Below the pieces are notes generated by a model that saw nothing but the letters and a program-made list of their open reading frames with translations, had not been told where the DNA came from and searched no databases. From MA-ANB-1 sp965216445 (GTDB taxonomy: Bacteria > Actinomycetota > Acidimicrobiia > Spongiisociales > ZC4RG35), in assembly GCA_965216445.1 (NCBI GenBank), contig OZ244166.1, positions 1,984,001 to 2,048,000 on the forward strand: a stretch of DNA of 64,000 bases, written 5' to 3'. Position numbers and translations under genes: made by a program. Positions 52,465 to 61,378 of this stretch are shown here, in pieces. Positions within the stretch are counted from its first letter, which is position 1. Each line of letters opens with the position of its first letter.

Positions 52465-53676
52465 ATGACCCAGAGTTCGCAATCGCTGAGCCCACTTCGA
52501 TCTGGAATGGCCCAGGGAGCCCTTGCAATAAGGGGGGGAGAAGACAGCGCCTTCTTCAAACTGCTCAACATGGCCGACGAGGTCGAAAACGTGATCAGGC
52601 TCGGGCGGGGGGAGCCTGACCGACCAACGCCGCAGCACATCGTCGATGCCGCGATCAATGCCTTGAATACCGGGAAGACCACATACACCAATCCCGCCGG
52701 GTTGCCGGAACTGCGGGAGGCAATCTCGAAAAAGTTCCGAGAGGACAACGGACTCGACTACAACCCGAAGGGCGAGATAGTTGTGACGTCCGGGGCCCAG
52801 GAGGCCATGGTGGTGTCGCTCCAAACGCTCTTGGACCCTGGCGACGAGGTGATTATCGCTTCTCCTCACTACATGGCCTATCCGGCCAACATACTTCTGG
52901 CCGGCGGCATACCGATCCTTGTTCCGACCTACGAAGAAGAGGGATTTGAGCTACTTCCGGGTGCGATCGAGGAACGAATCACCGAGCGAACCAAGCTGGT
53001 TGTCCTGGTATCACCCAACAACCCGACTGCAGGGGTTCTAACCAAAGAAACCATGCAAGGTATTGCGGACGTGATAGAGAAACACGACCTGCTCGCAATC
53101 TCCGATGAGCTCTACGAGAAGATCGTCTATGACAACTTCGAGCCCGTCAGCTTCGCAACCCTTCCGGGGATGCGTGAACGGACCATTACGATCAACGGGT
53201 TCTCCAAGGCTTACAGCATGACCGGATTCAGGGTCGGGTACATGGCCGGTCCGGCCGATTACATAGCTTCGGCCTTAGAACCGCGCCACTCGCTGACTAT
53301 CTGCGCGGCGACGCCCTCGCAGTACGCCGCTCTTGCAGCACTGGAAGGGCCAGAGGACTTCCTCGTCGACATGCTGGATGAATACTCAAAGCGCCGCGCA
53401 ACGATGGCGAACGCCTTCGACGAGATGGGCGTCTCGTACAGCCCACCACTGGGCGGCTTCTATTTCTTCGCCAATACCAAGGCCGCGGGGATCTCGTCGT
53501 ACGACTTCTGCGAGAAGGCGCTACTGGAGTACGGGCTCCTTTTCACCCCCGGTTCGATGTTTGGAGACGCTGGCGAGGGATTCATCAGGATCGGATACCT
53601 CGCTCCTGAGGAAGAACTCAAGGAAGCTCTGGAGCGATTCGCCAGTCTTTGGAAAAGCTTGACAGGGAATTCGTGA
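52465..53676 (+). CDS. Class I/II PLP aminotransferase
   Basis: A 403-residue fold-type I enzyme: VIRLGRGEPDRPTPQHIVDA, YTNPAGLPELREAIS, ASPHYMAYPANILLAGG, SPNNPTAGVLT and Schiff-base Lys in NGFSKAYSMTGFRVGY. It resembles aspartate/aromatic aminotransferases of the Igamma group. It lies 22 bp after the epimerase gene and overlaps the dehydrogenase gene by 4 bp. Confidence 0.92.
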   Translation: MTQSSQSLSPLRSGMAQGALAIRGGEDSAFFKLLNMADEVENVIRLGRGEPDRPTPQHIVDAAINALNTGKTTYTNPAGLPELREAISKKFREDNGLDYNPKGEIVVTSGAQEAMVVSLQTLLDPGDEVIIASPHYMAYPANILLAGGIPILVPTYEEEGFELLPGAIEERITERTKLVVLVSPNNPTAGVLTKETMQGIADVIEKHDLLAISDELYEKIVYDNFEPVSFATLPGMRERTITINGFSKAYSMTGFRVGYMAGPADYIASALEPRHSLTICAATPSQYAALAALEGPEDFLVDMLDEYSKRRATMANAFDEMGVSYSPPLGGFYFFANTKAAGISSYDFCEKALLEYGLLFTPGSMFGDAGEGFIRIGYLAPEEELKEALERFASLWKSLTGNS

Positions 53677-54656
53677 CACAGTCAGGACCACGGGTAGCCA
53701 TCGCTGACGACTTCTCGGAGGACCTGACGGACGCACTGAGGCGTTCACTTCCCGCGGACTCGACCCTAATTGAGGGTTTGGAGTCCGCTGCAGCAGCAAA
53801 CGCCGACTTCGTCGTCACCTGGTCAAAGGACATAGGGGCCGAGACGATCGCAAACCTCCCGAACCTGCGCGCGTTGGTCAAGCTCGACTCAGGCCCTGCA
53901 CAGATCGACCAGTCGAGTCTCGAAGGGCGCGAGATTGCCCTCGGCATCGCGGCATCTCCGGCCCTGGTGAGTGTGGCCGAACATGCCGTGATGCTCATAC
54001 TCGCCGTCTTCAAGAGACTCGGTCCCGCTCTCAAGGATACGGAGAAGCGGAAATGGGCCGAAGGAATATCTTCCATCCTCACCAACCAGGAAGAGTACTC
54101 CTACAACTGGGTAGGAATCGAGAAGTGGGAGGCAATCACCGACAAGACCATCGGGCTCGTGGGGCTAGGTCGAATCGGCATTGAGGTCGCAAAGAGATTG
54201 ACACCGTTTGGTTGTGATGTCGTATACACGAAACGCAACAAGCTGTCGGCTGCTGATGAGAAAGAGCTTGGGGTCAGGTACCTGCCGTTTCAGGAGCTCC
54301 TGAGCCAGTCGAGCTGCGTGTCGCTTCACAATCGGTTCACACCAGAGACCGAAAAGATGATGGATGCAGCCGCCTTCGCTTCGATGCCAAGAGGATCGTT
54401 CTTCGTGAACACGGCCCGCGGGCGGCTAGTCGATGAGGATGCCCTCGTTGACGCGCTCGAGAACGGTCATTTGGCGGGCGCGGCCCTCGACGTCGCGTGG
54501 TACGAGCCTCCCCTCCCGGAGAGCCGGCTGTGGACGGCCAGGAACCTCATGATCACGCCACACTCTGCGGGCATCCCAATCGATATCAGCCTTGTCGAAG
54601 AGCTGACTGCCGCAGGGGAAATCATTGTGGATCAATGGAATTCCGGTGGGCATTGA
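53673..54656 (+). CDS. D-2-hydroxyacid dehydrogenase
   Basis: A 327-residue enzyme with GTG start overlapping the preceding stop (GTGA). NAD-binding GLVGLGRIGIEVAKRL, substrate/catalytic Arg in FVNTARGRLVDEDAL, Glu in DVAWYEPPL and His in ITPHSAGIP are all present. It would reduce a 2-keto acid, possibly one produced by the adjacent aminotransferase. Confidence 0.92.
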   Translation: MTQSGPRVAIADDFSEDLTDALRRSLPADSTLIEGLESAAAANADFVVTWSKDIGAETIANLPNLRALVKLDSGPAQIDQSSLEGREIALGIAASPALVSVAEHAVMLILAVFKRLGPALKDTEKRKWAEGISSILTNQEEYSYNWVGIEKWEAITDKTIGLVGLGRIGIEVAKRLTPFGCDVVYTKRNKLSAADEKELGVRYLPFQELLSQSSCVSLHNRFTPETEKMMDAAAFASMPRGSFFVNTARGRLVDEDALVDALENGHLAGAALDVAWYEPPLPESRLWTARNLMITPHSAGIPIDISLVEELTAAGEIIVDQWNSGGH

Positions 54657-54689
54657 TGGCCTCCGCTGAACCTTCAGAAAGGAAACAAC

Positions 54690-55910
54690 ATGCGCAAAGT
54701 ATTTAAGGGAGGACACATAGTTGACCTCGACTCCGGTACGTCAACACAGACCTCCTTGGCGATCGAAAATGAGCGAATTGTGGAAATCGGGGAGATCGCA
54801 ACCACTACTGAGGACGATGTGGTCGATGTCTCCGGCAAGTATCTGCTCCCGGGCTTTATCAACTCCCACGTCCACCTCGGTTGGGACGGAATTCACGACC
54901 TTCAGGTGCAAGCGAACGAATCCAGCGCGACCTCGGCGATGAAAGCTGCGATGAATGTTCGGAAGAGCCTTTCGGCTGGTGTCACGACAATTCGGGATTT
55001 GGGAATGAACGACGCCAACCAAAGTGCGAAACACGGGATCGACAATGGGATCATCCCCTGGATCCGGTTGATCATCAACGGCCGAGCCATTGCCACGACC
55101 GGCGGACACACGTGGTGGTGCTGTCGTGAAGCAGACGGAGTCGACGATTGTCGGCGCGCCATCAGAGAGCAATTCAAGGTCGGAGCAGACTGGATAAAGA
55201 TCATGGGATCTCACGAGCTGGTCCAGTTCACCATGGACGAGCTCAAAGCGATGGTCGACGAAGCCCACTTGAACGGCCTCAAAGTAACTGCACACGCCAC
55301 CTTCGACGAGGCGATCCGAAGGGTCGTAGAAGCTGGCGTTGACTGCGTGGAGCACGGCGGCTCCATGACCGCTGAGACCATTCAACTGCTTGTTGACCGC
55401 GGCACGTGGATCGTCACCACCTTCTCCCCGCTCGTCCTGCAGTCGCAGCGAGGTCTCGACTGGGGAATGCCACCACACGAAGTACAACGACGCATCGATC
55501 AAGTCAACGACGAGTCGCGGTTCGCTGGCAACAAAGCGGCGGCCGAAGCCGGAATCCCAATTGCATTTGGAACCGATGCCGGGAGTCCCGTTGTTCCTCA
55601 CAACGAGATCGCCGAAGAGCTCAAATTCATGGTTCGCGTCGGAGTCTGCAAAGACAACTACGACGCTCTCCGCTCGATCACAAGCCGCGGGGCAGAACTG
55701 CTTGGACTCGGCGAAGACCTGGGCTCTCTGGAAGTCGGAAAGATTGGCGACGTCGTGGTGCTTGAAGAAGACCCGGGCGTCGACCTCGAGGCAGTACGCG
55801 GAGTACATGCCGTATACGTGCGAGGGCACCTGGCCCATAGTGCAACCGGTGGCTACGCCCAGGAGGTGGGTCCGCCGCTGGCCGGGATAGCCGAAACCCG
55901 GAGATCGTGA
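54690..55910 (+). CDS. Prolidase/imidazolonepropionase-like amidohydrolase
   Basis: A 406-residue metal-dependent hydrolase after an AAAGGAAAC site. Metal ligands: HVHL in PGFINSHVHLGW, carboxylated Lys in GADWIKIMGSHEL, His in KVTAHATFDEA, His in CVEHGGSMT and Asp in FGTDAGSPVV. This layout is that of the Xaa-Pro dipeptidase (Sgx9260-like)/arginine carboxypeptidase subgroup, which cleaves N-acyl amino acids and peptides. It is distinct from the two hydantoinase-like proteins in the island. Confidence 0.9.
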   Translation: MRKVFKGGHIVDLDSGTSTQTSLAIENERIVEIGEIATTTEDDVVDVSGKYLLPGFINSHVHLGWDGIHDLQVQANESSATSAMKAAMNVRKSLSAGVTTIRDLGMNDANQSAKHGIDNGIIPWIRLIINGRAIATTGGHTWWCCREADGVDDCRRAIREQFKVGADWIKIMGSHELVQFTMDELKAMVDEAHLNGLKVTAHATFDEAIRRVVEAGVDCVEHGGSMTAETIQLLVDRGTWIVTTFSPLVLQSQRGLDWGMPPHEVQRRIDQVNDESRFAGNKAAAEAGIPIAFGTDAGSPVVPHNEIAEELKFMVRVGVCKDNYDALRSITSRGAELLGLGEDLGSLEVGKIGDVVVLEEDPGVDLEAVRGVHAVYVRGHLAHSATGGYAQEVGPPLAGIAETRRS

Positions 55911-55914
55911 CTCG

Positions 55915-56811
55915 GTGCTAGCACCAGGCGCTTATACGGTTGCCCCAACGCCCTTTCGCGAGGATGGCAGCGTAGACCTCGACTCTGTTACGTCCATGAC
56001 GCAACAGCTGATCGAGCTCGGTGTCGACGGGCTATTGATCCTCGGGGTGATGGGTGAGGCTAACAAACTTCTCGACGAGGAGCGTCAAGCAGTCCTGGCC
56101 CGTTTCGTGAATGCTGCTGAAGGAAAAGCCAGCATCATCGTTGGAACGAACCACGCTGGGTCGATCCCCGCGAGAGAGCTGGCAAAAAGAGCGGAGCAGG
56201 CCGGGGCTCAAGCAGTGATGATATCTCCGCCGCCCTTGGCCAAGCCAAGCGAAGAAGCAATTGCTGGCTTCTTTGGCACTATCGCCGCGGGTAGCGAGAT
56301 CGAGATCGTCCTGCAGGATCACCCGGCTGCCAGTGGCGTCCAGATGACCCCGGAGACTATCCACCGACTCTTTGCAGAGGTGAATCAACTCACTTCTCTG
56401 AAGCTCGAAGACCCTCCCACACCGCCCAAAGTGTCACTGGTTGTGGACCTCATACCCGCGATCCAGGTCTTCGGCGGACTTGGAGGACTAAAGCTGGTCG
56501 AGGAATTGGACCGGGGTTCTGTCGGAACCATGACCGGATTTGCCTATCCCGAGGTCCTCAAGCGGATAGTTCGCCTGCACCAAGCAGGAGATGTCACCGG
56601 CGCGCGGTCGCTATTCGAGCAGTTCCTTCCGCTGATACTTTTCGAGAGCCAGCCGATCATCTCCTTGGCTATTCGCAAACGTCTTTACGTGAAACGCGGC
56701 TTCATCACACACCACTACGTACGAGGACCGGCCCCGGCCGTAGACAGAGGAACGGCCACCGAACTGGATCGTCTCGTTTCAACAGTGAGCCTTGCGAACC
56801 TCTCAACCTGA
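55915..56811 (+). CDS. DHDPS/NAL superfamily lyase lacking the catalytic Tyr motif
   Basis: A 298-residue TIM-barrel protein from GTG 55915. The Schiff-base Lys is retained (LTSLKLEDPPTPP), and GVMGEANKLLDEER replaces the usual GTTGExxxL. Where DHDPS/NAL enzymes have YN-x-P, this protein has LQDHPAASG, so the proton-relay Tyr is missing. An aldolase/hydratase-like role with altered chemistry is plausible. It starts 4 bp after the amidohydrolase stop. Confidence 0.86.
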   Translation: MLAPGAYTVAPTPFREDGSVDLDSVTSMTQQLIELGVDGLLILGVMGEANKLLDEERQAVLARFVNAAEGKASIIVGTNHAGSIPARELAKRAEQAGAQAVMISPPPLAKPSEEAIAGFFGTIAAGSEIEIVLQDHPAASGVQMTPETIHRLFAEVNQLTSLKLEDPPTPPKVSLVVDLIPAIQVFGGLGGLKLVEELDRGSVGTMTGFAYPEVLKRIVRLHQAGDVTGARSLFEQFLPLILFESQPIISLAIRKRLYVKRGFITHHYVRGPAPAVDRGTATELDRLVSTVSLANLST

Positions 56812-56938
56812 TCCAGATGACCTTTCTTTCACAGCATGAACGCCGAGAGTACCTCAGTAGAAATCGAGCGCACTCGTCGGGCCGCCCCCCTATCCATGCG
56901 CTTTCGAACGTCTCCCTATCACACGTCCAGGTCGGACC

Positions 56939-58291
56939 ATGTACGACCTATTGATTCAGAATGGCACCGTCGTGACGGAGAACGGGACGTCCATGATCGA
57001 TATTGCGGTAGATGGTGAGACCATTGCCGAGCTCGGTGAAACAGGTTCCATCGGCCGGGCGAGGGAAACGATAGATGCCTCAGGGCTTCACGTGCTTCCG
57101 GGGGTCGTCGACGTGCACTTCCACTGTCGGGCTCCGAGTCACCCCGAACGCGGCACGTTTGGCTCCGAGACCAGGGCAGCCGCCGCTGGTGGGGTGACCA
57201 CCGTCCTGGAAATGCCGATCTCCGACCCTGCCTGCAGCACTCCCGAAGTATTCCTTAGTCGGAAGAAACTGGGGGAAAATGAATGTTACGTCGACTTTGG
57301 CCTCTTTTCAGGGGCCGCTCTGAAGACTCGTCGCCATGTTGACGCGATGGTCGAGGTCGGTGCCATTGGTTTCAAGCTGTTCACCCACGATCCACCTCCC
57401 AACCGTGAAAGCGAATTCAACGGGCTGTGGGCTTCGACGGATGAGGCGATCAGCGATGCTCTCGATTTGATCTCAGAAACGGACCTGACCTGCACGGTCC
57501 ACGCCGAGAGCCAAGCTCTCCTCACGATGTATGAATCACAAGTCACCGAGTCGGGTACCGTGCCGCGGCCACCCGAGATAGAAGCGGCAGCCATCGACCT
57601 GCTCGGCAAGATCACGGAGGCGACGGGCGCCAAGGTTCATATAGCCCATATGTCGTCAGCGGCTTCGGTAGAGGCTCTGACCAGGGCGAGAACGGCTACC
57701 AATCAAATCTCCGGAGAGACGGCTCCTCATTATCTCATCTTCGGCGAAGAGCAAATCCGGGAGTTTGGCTCCTTCGTCCGGGTCGCACCACCCTTGAGAA
57801 CCGCTGACGACAACAAGAGCCTGTGGGAGGCGTTGCGGTCCGGAGTCATCGAAGTCATCGCAAGTGACCATGCTCCCTTCACCCCCGCCGACAAGGACGT
57901 CCCCTACCACTTAGCGCCCCGTGGAATCCCGGGCATCGAACTGATGCTTCCTGTGATCATGGACGGCGTGGCAGCCGAACTCATCAGCCTCGAGCAAGCT
58001 GTCAGAGCGCTGTCAGAAGCACCATCACGTCTCTTCGGACTCTTCCCAAAGAAGGGGGCAATCCGCGCAGGGTCTGACGCCGATCTGGTCTTGTGGGATT
58101 CTGGGTCAACCATGCGCGTCGCGTTAGACTCTTTGCGCAGTCGTTCGGCCGGTAGTGCCGTTGTGTATGACGGAATGACAATGGCGGGGCGTCTCGTACG
58201 AACAATTCTACGAGGGAAGACGGTATTTGATAATGGCTCAATCGTTGGAGAGTCGAGAGGACAATTCGTCCGCCCTACCTATTCGGATTAG
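56939..58291 (+). CDS. Allantoinase/hydantoinase-like amidohydrolase
   Basis: A 450-residue cyclic amidohydrolase: HFHC in VVDVHFHCRAPSHPE, Lys in AIGFKLFTHDPP, His in TCTVHAESQAL, His in VHIAHMSSAAS and Asp in VIASDHAPFTP. The HPERGTFGSETRAAAAGGVTT segment is allantoinase-like. It lies 127 bp after the lyase gene; that gap holds no recognisable gene. It ends 3 bp before the GntR gene. Confidence 0.9.
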   Translation: MYDLLIQNGTVVTENGTSMIDIAVDGETIAELGETGSIGRARETIDASGLHVLPGVVDVHFHCRAPSHPERGTFGSETRAAAAGGVTTVLEMPISDPACSTPEVFLSRKKLGENECYVDFGLFSGAALKTRRHVDAMVEVGAIGFKLFTHDPPPNRESEFNGLWASTDEAISDALDLISETDLTCTVHAESQALLTMYESQVTESGTVPRPPEIEAAAIDLLGKITEATGAKVHIAHMSSAASVEALTRARTATNQISGETAPHYLIFGEEQIREFGSFVRVAPPLRTADDNKSLWEALRSGVIEVIASDHAPFTPADKDVPYHLAPRGIPGIELMLPVIMDGVAAELISLEQAVRALSEAPSRLFGLFPKKGAIRAGSDADLVLWDSGSTMRVALDSLRSRSAGSAVVYDGMTMAGRLVRTILRGKTVFDNGSIVGESRGQFVRPTYSD

Positions 58292-58294
58292 CTG

Positions 58295-59005
58295 ATGGGG
58301 GTCGCAAATCGAACGGCTGACTACAGCCACCTGAACGCTTCGGCACTGAAGGCGCCGACCCTGGTAGATACGGTGGCGGATCACTTGAAAGGTTCAATCC
58401 TCTCCGGCCAGTTCTCACCGGGTGAGCGCCTGTATGAAGCAGCCCTGGCGAGAGAATTCGGAATCAGCCGTGGTCCCATCCGCGAGGCACTGGCTTTGCT
58501 GGAAGGCGATGGTCTCGTCGAAAACGAACCCCGCAAGGGGAAATTCGTCAAGTCGCTCGACGGCCGGATCATTGATGAGATCTACAGTCTACGACGAGCT
58601 GTTGAGCCCTACGCCGCCGAAATCATCATCGAGTCGCTGACTGACGAGCTTAAGACCTCCCTGGACGAGGCCTTGGACGGTGTACGAGCCGCTGCCAAGA
58701 AAGAAGACCGGTTGGAAATGGCAATGAGCGACCTCGCCTTTCATCAGCGGCTATACGAGCTCTCGGGCCATCGCCCGCTACTGAAAGTCTGGGAAGACAT
58801 CGTGTCCGGCTCGCTCCAGATGCTTGTCAGTATCACCACGCCGACGCATCCGGTTGGCGACTCAGTTCGCAATCACCAAGTGATCATCGACGCTATCGGT
58901 GAAAGGGACGTCGAATTGACAAAGTCCCTCCTTGTTCGACACATAGAAGATGGGTGGGAACGAGCCAGCATCGCTGTCAAGGAACTCGCCACGGCGGACG
59001 AGTAA
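58295..59005 (+). CDS. GntR-family regulator with FCD domain
   Basis: A 236-residue FadR-subfamily regulator. Residues 25-90 form the winged helix (LKGSILSGQFSPGERLYEAA, FGISRGPIREALALLEGDGL). The C-terminal FCD domain shows probable metal/ligand residues in DLAFHQRLYELSG, RNHQVIIDAI and LLVRHIEDGWE. FCD regulators bind carboxylate effectors. It is the last gene of the rightward operon and the obvious candidate to bind the CTGTCAACnGTTGACAG sites scattered through the island. Confidence 0.92.
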   Translation: MGVANRTADYSHLNASALKAPTLVDTVADHLKGSILSGQFSPGERLYEAALAREFGISRGPIREALALLEGDGLVENEPRKGKFVKSLDGRIIDEIYSLRRAVEPYAAEIIIESLTDELKTSLDEALDGVRAAAKKEDRLEMAMSDLAFHQRLYELSGHRPLLKVWEDIVSGSLQMLVSITTPTHPVGDSVRNHQVIIDAIGERDVELTKSLLVRHIEDGWERASIAVKELATADE

Positions 59006-59022
59006 CGGTTCACGGCACCTAG

Positions 59023-60090
59023 TTAAACGACCGCCACCCAATCTTGGTTTTCCGCAGACTCCTGGATCGCATCCAGAAGTCTGTGCAGTCGCACCGCGTC
59101 TTTGAACCCCGGCGTGAACTCCGATTGCTCCGCCATCGAACCTGCAAAAGCGTTCAATGCCCTTTCGACATTCGACGCCGGCGCTGTTTCGCCAGCCATG
59201 TCAGTCGGCTCCTCCGTGCGCGAACGTCCGTCGGCATCGGTGATCGTGAGAGTTACCGGGCTGAACTGCGGGTACTGCGGGGCCCTTGCATCAACCTGGC
59301 CAGCTTCGCCGAGTATCCGTAAGCGAAATCCCACCGAGCGGGACGCCGCGTTCGATATCTCGACAAGTCCCGATATCCCCATCCCGAGTCTCGCGATGAA
59401 TCTCACCGTGTCGTGCGTCTCCCACGTGATCGGCTCTCCGGAGTCACCGAGAACCCCTTGAGGGCGCGCTATTGCAGTATCAGCGACCAACGAGGCTACA
59501 TCTCCGAGGACAAACTGAACGATGTCGGTCACGTGTGCGGTGGATACGTATAACGCCCCACTTGCCTCAGAGGCTTTGGTAAGCCACACCCGATCAGATT
59601 CCACTCGAAAGGGCGCCTGGACCAGGTAGGCGCTGAAATCGACCGGTCGACCGATGGCACCCGAGGCGACAAGATCGCGAACGCGTAGAAGCGCTGGAGA
59701 GAACCGACCCTGCAGCCCAACCGCGTTCGGCGCCGCGTTTTCGATTGCGCTCTTCATCATTGTTTCGGCCTCGTCGGTATTCAATGCCAGAGGCCACTCG
59801 CAGTAGACAGCGGTGCCGGTCTCCGCCGTAGCCGCGACTATCGGGCGGTGTGCCGATGGTCGGACCGCCACCGTGACCAAATCGACCTGACCGTCCTCGA
59901 GCATCTCATCGACACCCTCGAACCACCGGTCGGCACCATGCAAACTCGCTGCGGTCCGGGCAGTTTCGGCATGACGCGTACAGATGGCGTAGAGCTCAAG
60001 AAGTGGCGAGTTCTTGACAGCCGGGATATGAGCCCGCGCGCCGAAACCGCGCGGGTCAGCCCCAACTACACCTACTTTGAGGGGTTTCAT
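59023..60090 (-). CDS. Gfo/Idh/MocA family oxidoreductase, second
   Basis: A 355-residue dehydrogenase from ATG 60090 (MKPLKVGVVGADPRGFG); ATG 60102 would add four residues. It carries VTVAVRPSAHRP and YCEWPLALNTDEAE, where the usual EKP is EWP, and the TAHVTDIVQFVLGD region. It belongs to the same family as the protein at 36.8 kb, but the EKP-to-EWP change suggests a different catalytic subgroup. It lies downstream of an M24 gene on the minus strand. Confidence 0.88.
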   Translation of the reverse strand: MKPLKVGVVGADPRGFGARAHIPAVKNSPLLELYAICTRHAETARTAASLHGADRWFEGVDEMLEDGQVDLVTVAVRPSAHRPIVAATAETGTAVYCEWPLALNTDEAETMMKSAIENAAPNAVGLQGRFSPALLRVRDLVASGAIGRPVDFSAYLVQAPFRVESDRVWLTKASEASGALYVSTAHVTDIVQFVLGDVASLVADTAIARPQGVLGDSGEPITWETHDTVRFIARLGMGISGLVEISNAASRSVGFRLRILGEAGQVDARAPQYPQFSPVTLTITDADGRSRTEEPTDMAGETAPASNVERALNAFAGSMAEQSEFTPGFKDAVRLHRLLDAIQESAENQDWVAVV

Positions 60091-60133
60091 GGCAAGGGAC
60101 ACATCTGACCCGTTCCAGGATAAGCTCTAGCGG

Positions 60134-61300
60134 TCAACCCCCGAGAACGATCCAATGATCCTCTTGGTCGGTGGTCCGAATTCCGCCGTCTTTGGCGACG
60201 ATGACGTTATCCGCGATGCTGATCCCTCCCAGAGCAAGCCCCTTCTCTGGGTCGTCGAAGTTGATTGCGGGATGGAGGTTGATCAGCATGTTCTCTTCCA
60301 TGATTCGGTCCTTACCTGGAACCCATGGCGGCTCGAGTGAGTCGACACCAATGCCGTGTGCGGTGTAGGCAATCACGCCATCTGCGTTCTGCCCGTACTC
60401 CTTGTAGACACTGTCACGTGCCTCGAGAATAGAGGTTGAGGACGCACCCGGTTTCATGGCGTCGACACACGCAGCGAAGCTTTCGACCCGAGATTCCCAA
60501 TAGGTCTGCTGCTCAGGCGTTGGCTGGTTGAAGCTGTAGACACGCCGAAGTTCGACCCAGTATCCCGACGGCCCGCCCCACTCCAGATCGATCACGATGA
60601 CATCATCTTTTTCGATGACGCCACCCGCACCACCCGGTGAGAAGGAGTTGAACGGCGGACGACCCATCAGACAGATACCTTCCATGCCGCCGAGCTGTCG
60701 GCAGAGCCGGTGCGCCTCGGCCAGAACATCAATCTCACGAACCCCGGGCCGAATCTGGGCCTCCAGGGCTTGAAACGCCATCCGAAGCATGTCGCTGGTC
60801 TCCCGCACATTGTCCAGCTCTTCTTCGCTCTTGATCGCCCTGATGTCATCAAAAAGGTCTGTTGCGTCAGAGAACTCGGCGTTTGGAAGATGCGTCTTCA
60901 TGTCCTCATAGTCAGCTACCGCGGTGATATCGGCAAGACCAACGACCCCGACGCTTCCACTCTGCAAACCGAGATCGGAGAGAATTCCCGCGATCTCTTT
61001 TCCGGCGTTCTTCGGGACCCTGTAGTCATTCAGCCAACCGGACTGCATGGCATAGCCAAGTCCCCACAGAGGATCAACCACAAAGGTGGCTTCCCCCTTC
61101 AGAGGCAAGACTACGAACCCGCGCCCGGCCCACTGGAAGATGTCTGACACGTATTGGACACGGCCCCGTACGAACTCGTCTCCACGGCTACATATGACAA
61201 GCGCTCCGAGGCCCTGAGCCTCCATAGCCTCGCGGAGAACCTTGTAGCGACGATCCCTCTCTGTTGCGGAGGTGATGTGCGTAGGTCGGCTTTGCGTCAT
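60134..61300 (-). CDS. M24 (pita-bread) hydrolase, creatinase-like, copy 2
   Basis: A 388-residue paralogue of the protein at 48399-49589, sharing RGRVQYVSDIFQWAGRGFVV, DLEWGGPSGYWVELRRVYSF, AHGIGVDSLEPP and MLINLHPAI. It shows the same replacement of metal ligands (second D to E, first Glu to His, last Glu absent: SIADNVIV). ATG 61300 follows AGGAGAAAGGGA. The perfect 17-bp palindrome lies 62 bp upstream. Confidence 0.88.
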   Translation of the reverse strand: MTQSRPTHITSATERDRRYKVLREAMEAQGLGALVICSRGDEFVRGRVQYVSDIFQWAGRGFVVLPLKGEATFVVDPLWGLGYAMQSGWLNDYRVPKNAGKEIAGILSDLGLQSGSVGVVGLADITAVADYEDMKTHLPNAEFSDATDLFDDIRAIKSEEELDNVRETSDMLRMAFQALEAQIRPGVREIDVLAEAHRLCRQLGGMEGICLMGRPPFNSFSPGGAGGVIEKDDVIVIDLEWGGPSGYWVELRRVYSFNQPTPEQQTYWESRVESFAACVDAMKPGASSTSILEARDSVYKEYGQNADGVIAYTAHGIGVDSLEPPWVPGKDRIMEENMLINLHPAINFDDPEKGLALGGISIADNVIVAKDGGIRTTDQEDHWIVLGG

Positions 61301-61361
61301 ATGAATTCCCTTTCTCCTAGATGCGGAGCCGTATCGCCTCTAACCTAGCACCTGTCAACCG

Positions 61362-61378
61362 TTGACAGCCAGTCAAAG
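61362..61378 (-). promoter_or_regulatory. Perfect 17-bp GntR operator upstream of M24 copy 2
   Basis: CTGTCAACCGTTGACAG is a perfect palindrome. On the minus strand its TTGACA is 17 bp from GATACG, a possible -10, ahead of the gene starting at 61300. The site also covers the last codons of the upstream SDR gene. Confidence 0.7.

Noticed and set aside
54741..55838. A 365-codon minus-strand open frame
   Set aside because: It is antisense to the amidohydrolase gene, whose metal-binding motifs are complete; the antisense product has no domain logic.
56812..56938. Short plus-strand frame starting at 56836 in the gap before the allantoinase-like gene
   Set aside because: It runs out of frame into the following gene, lacks a ribosome-binding site and has no recognisable product.
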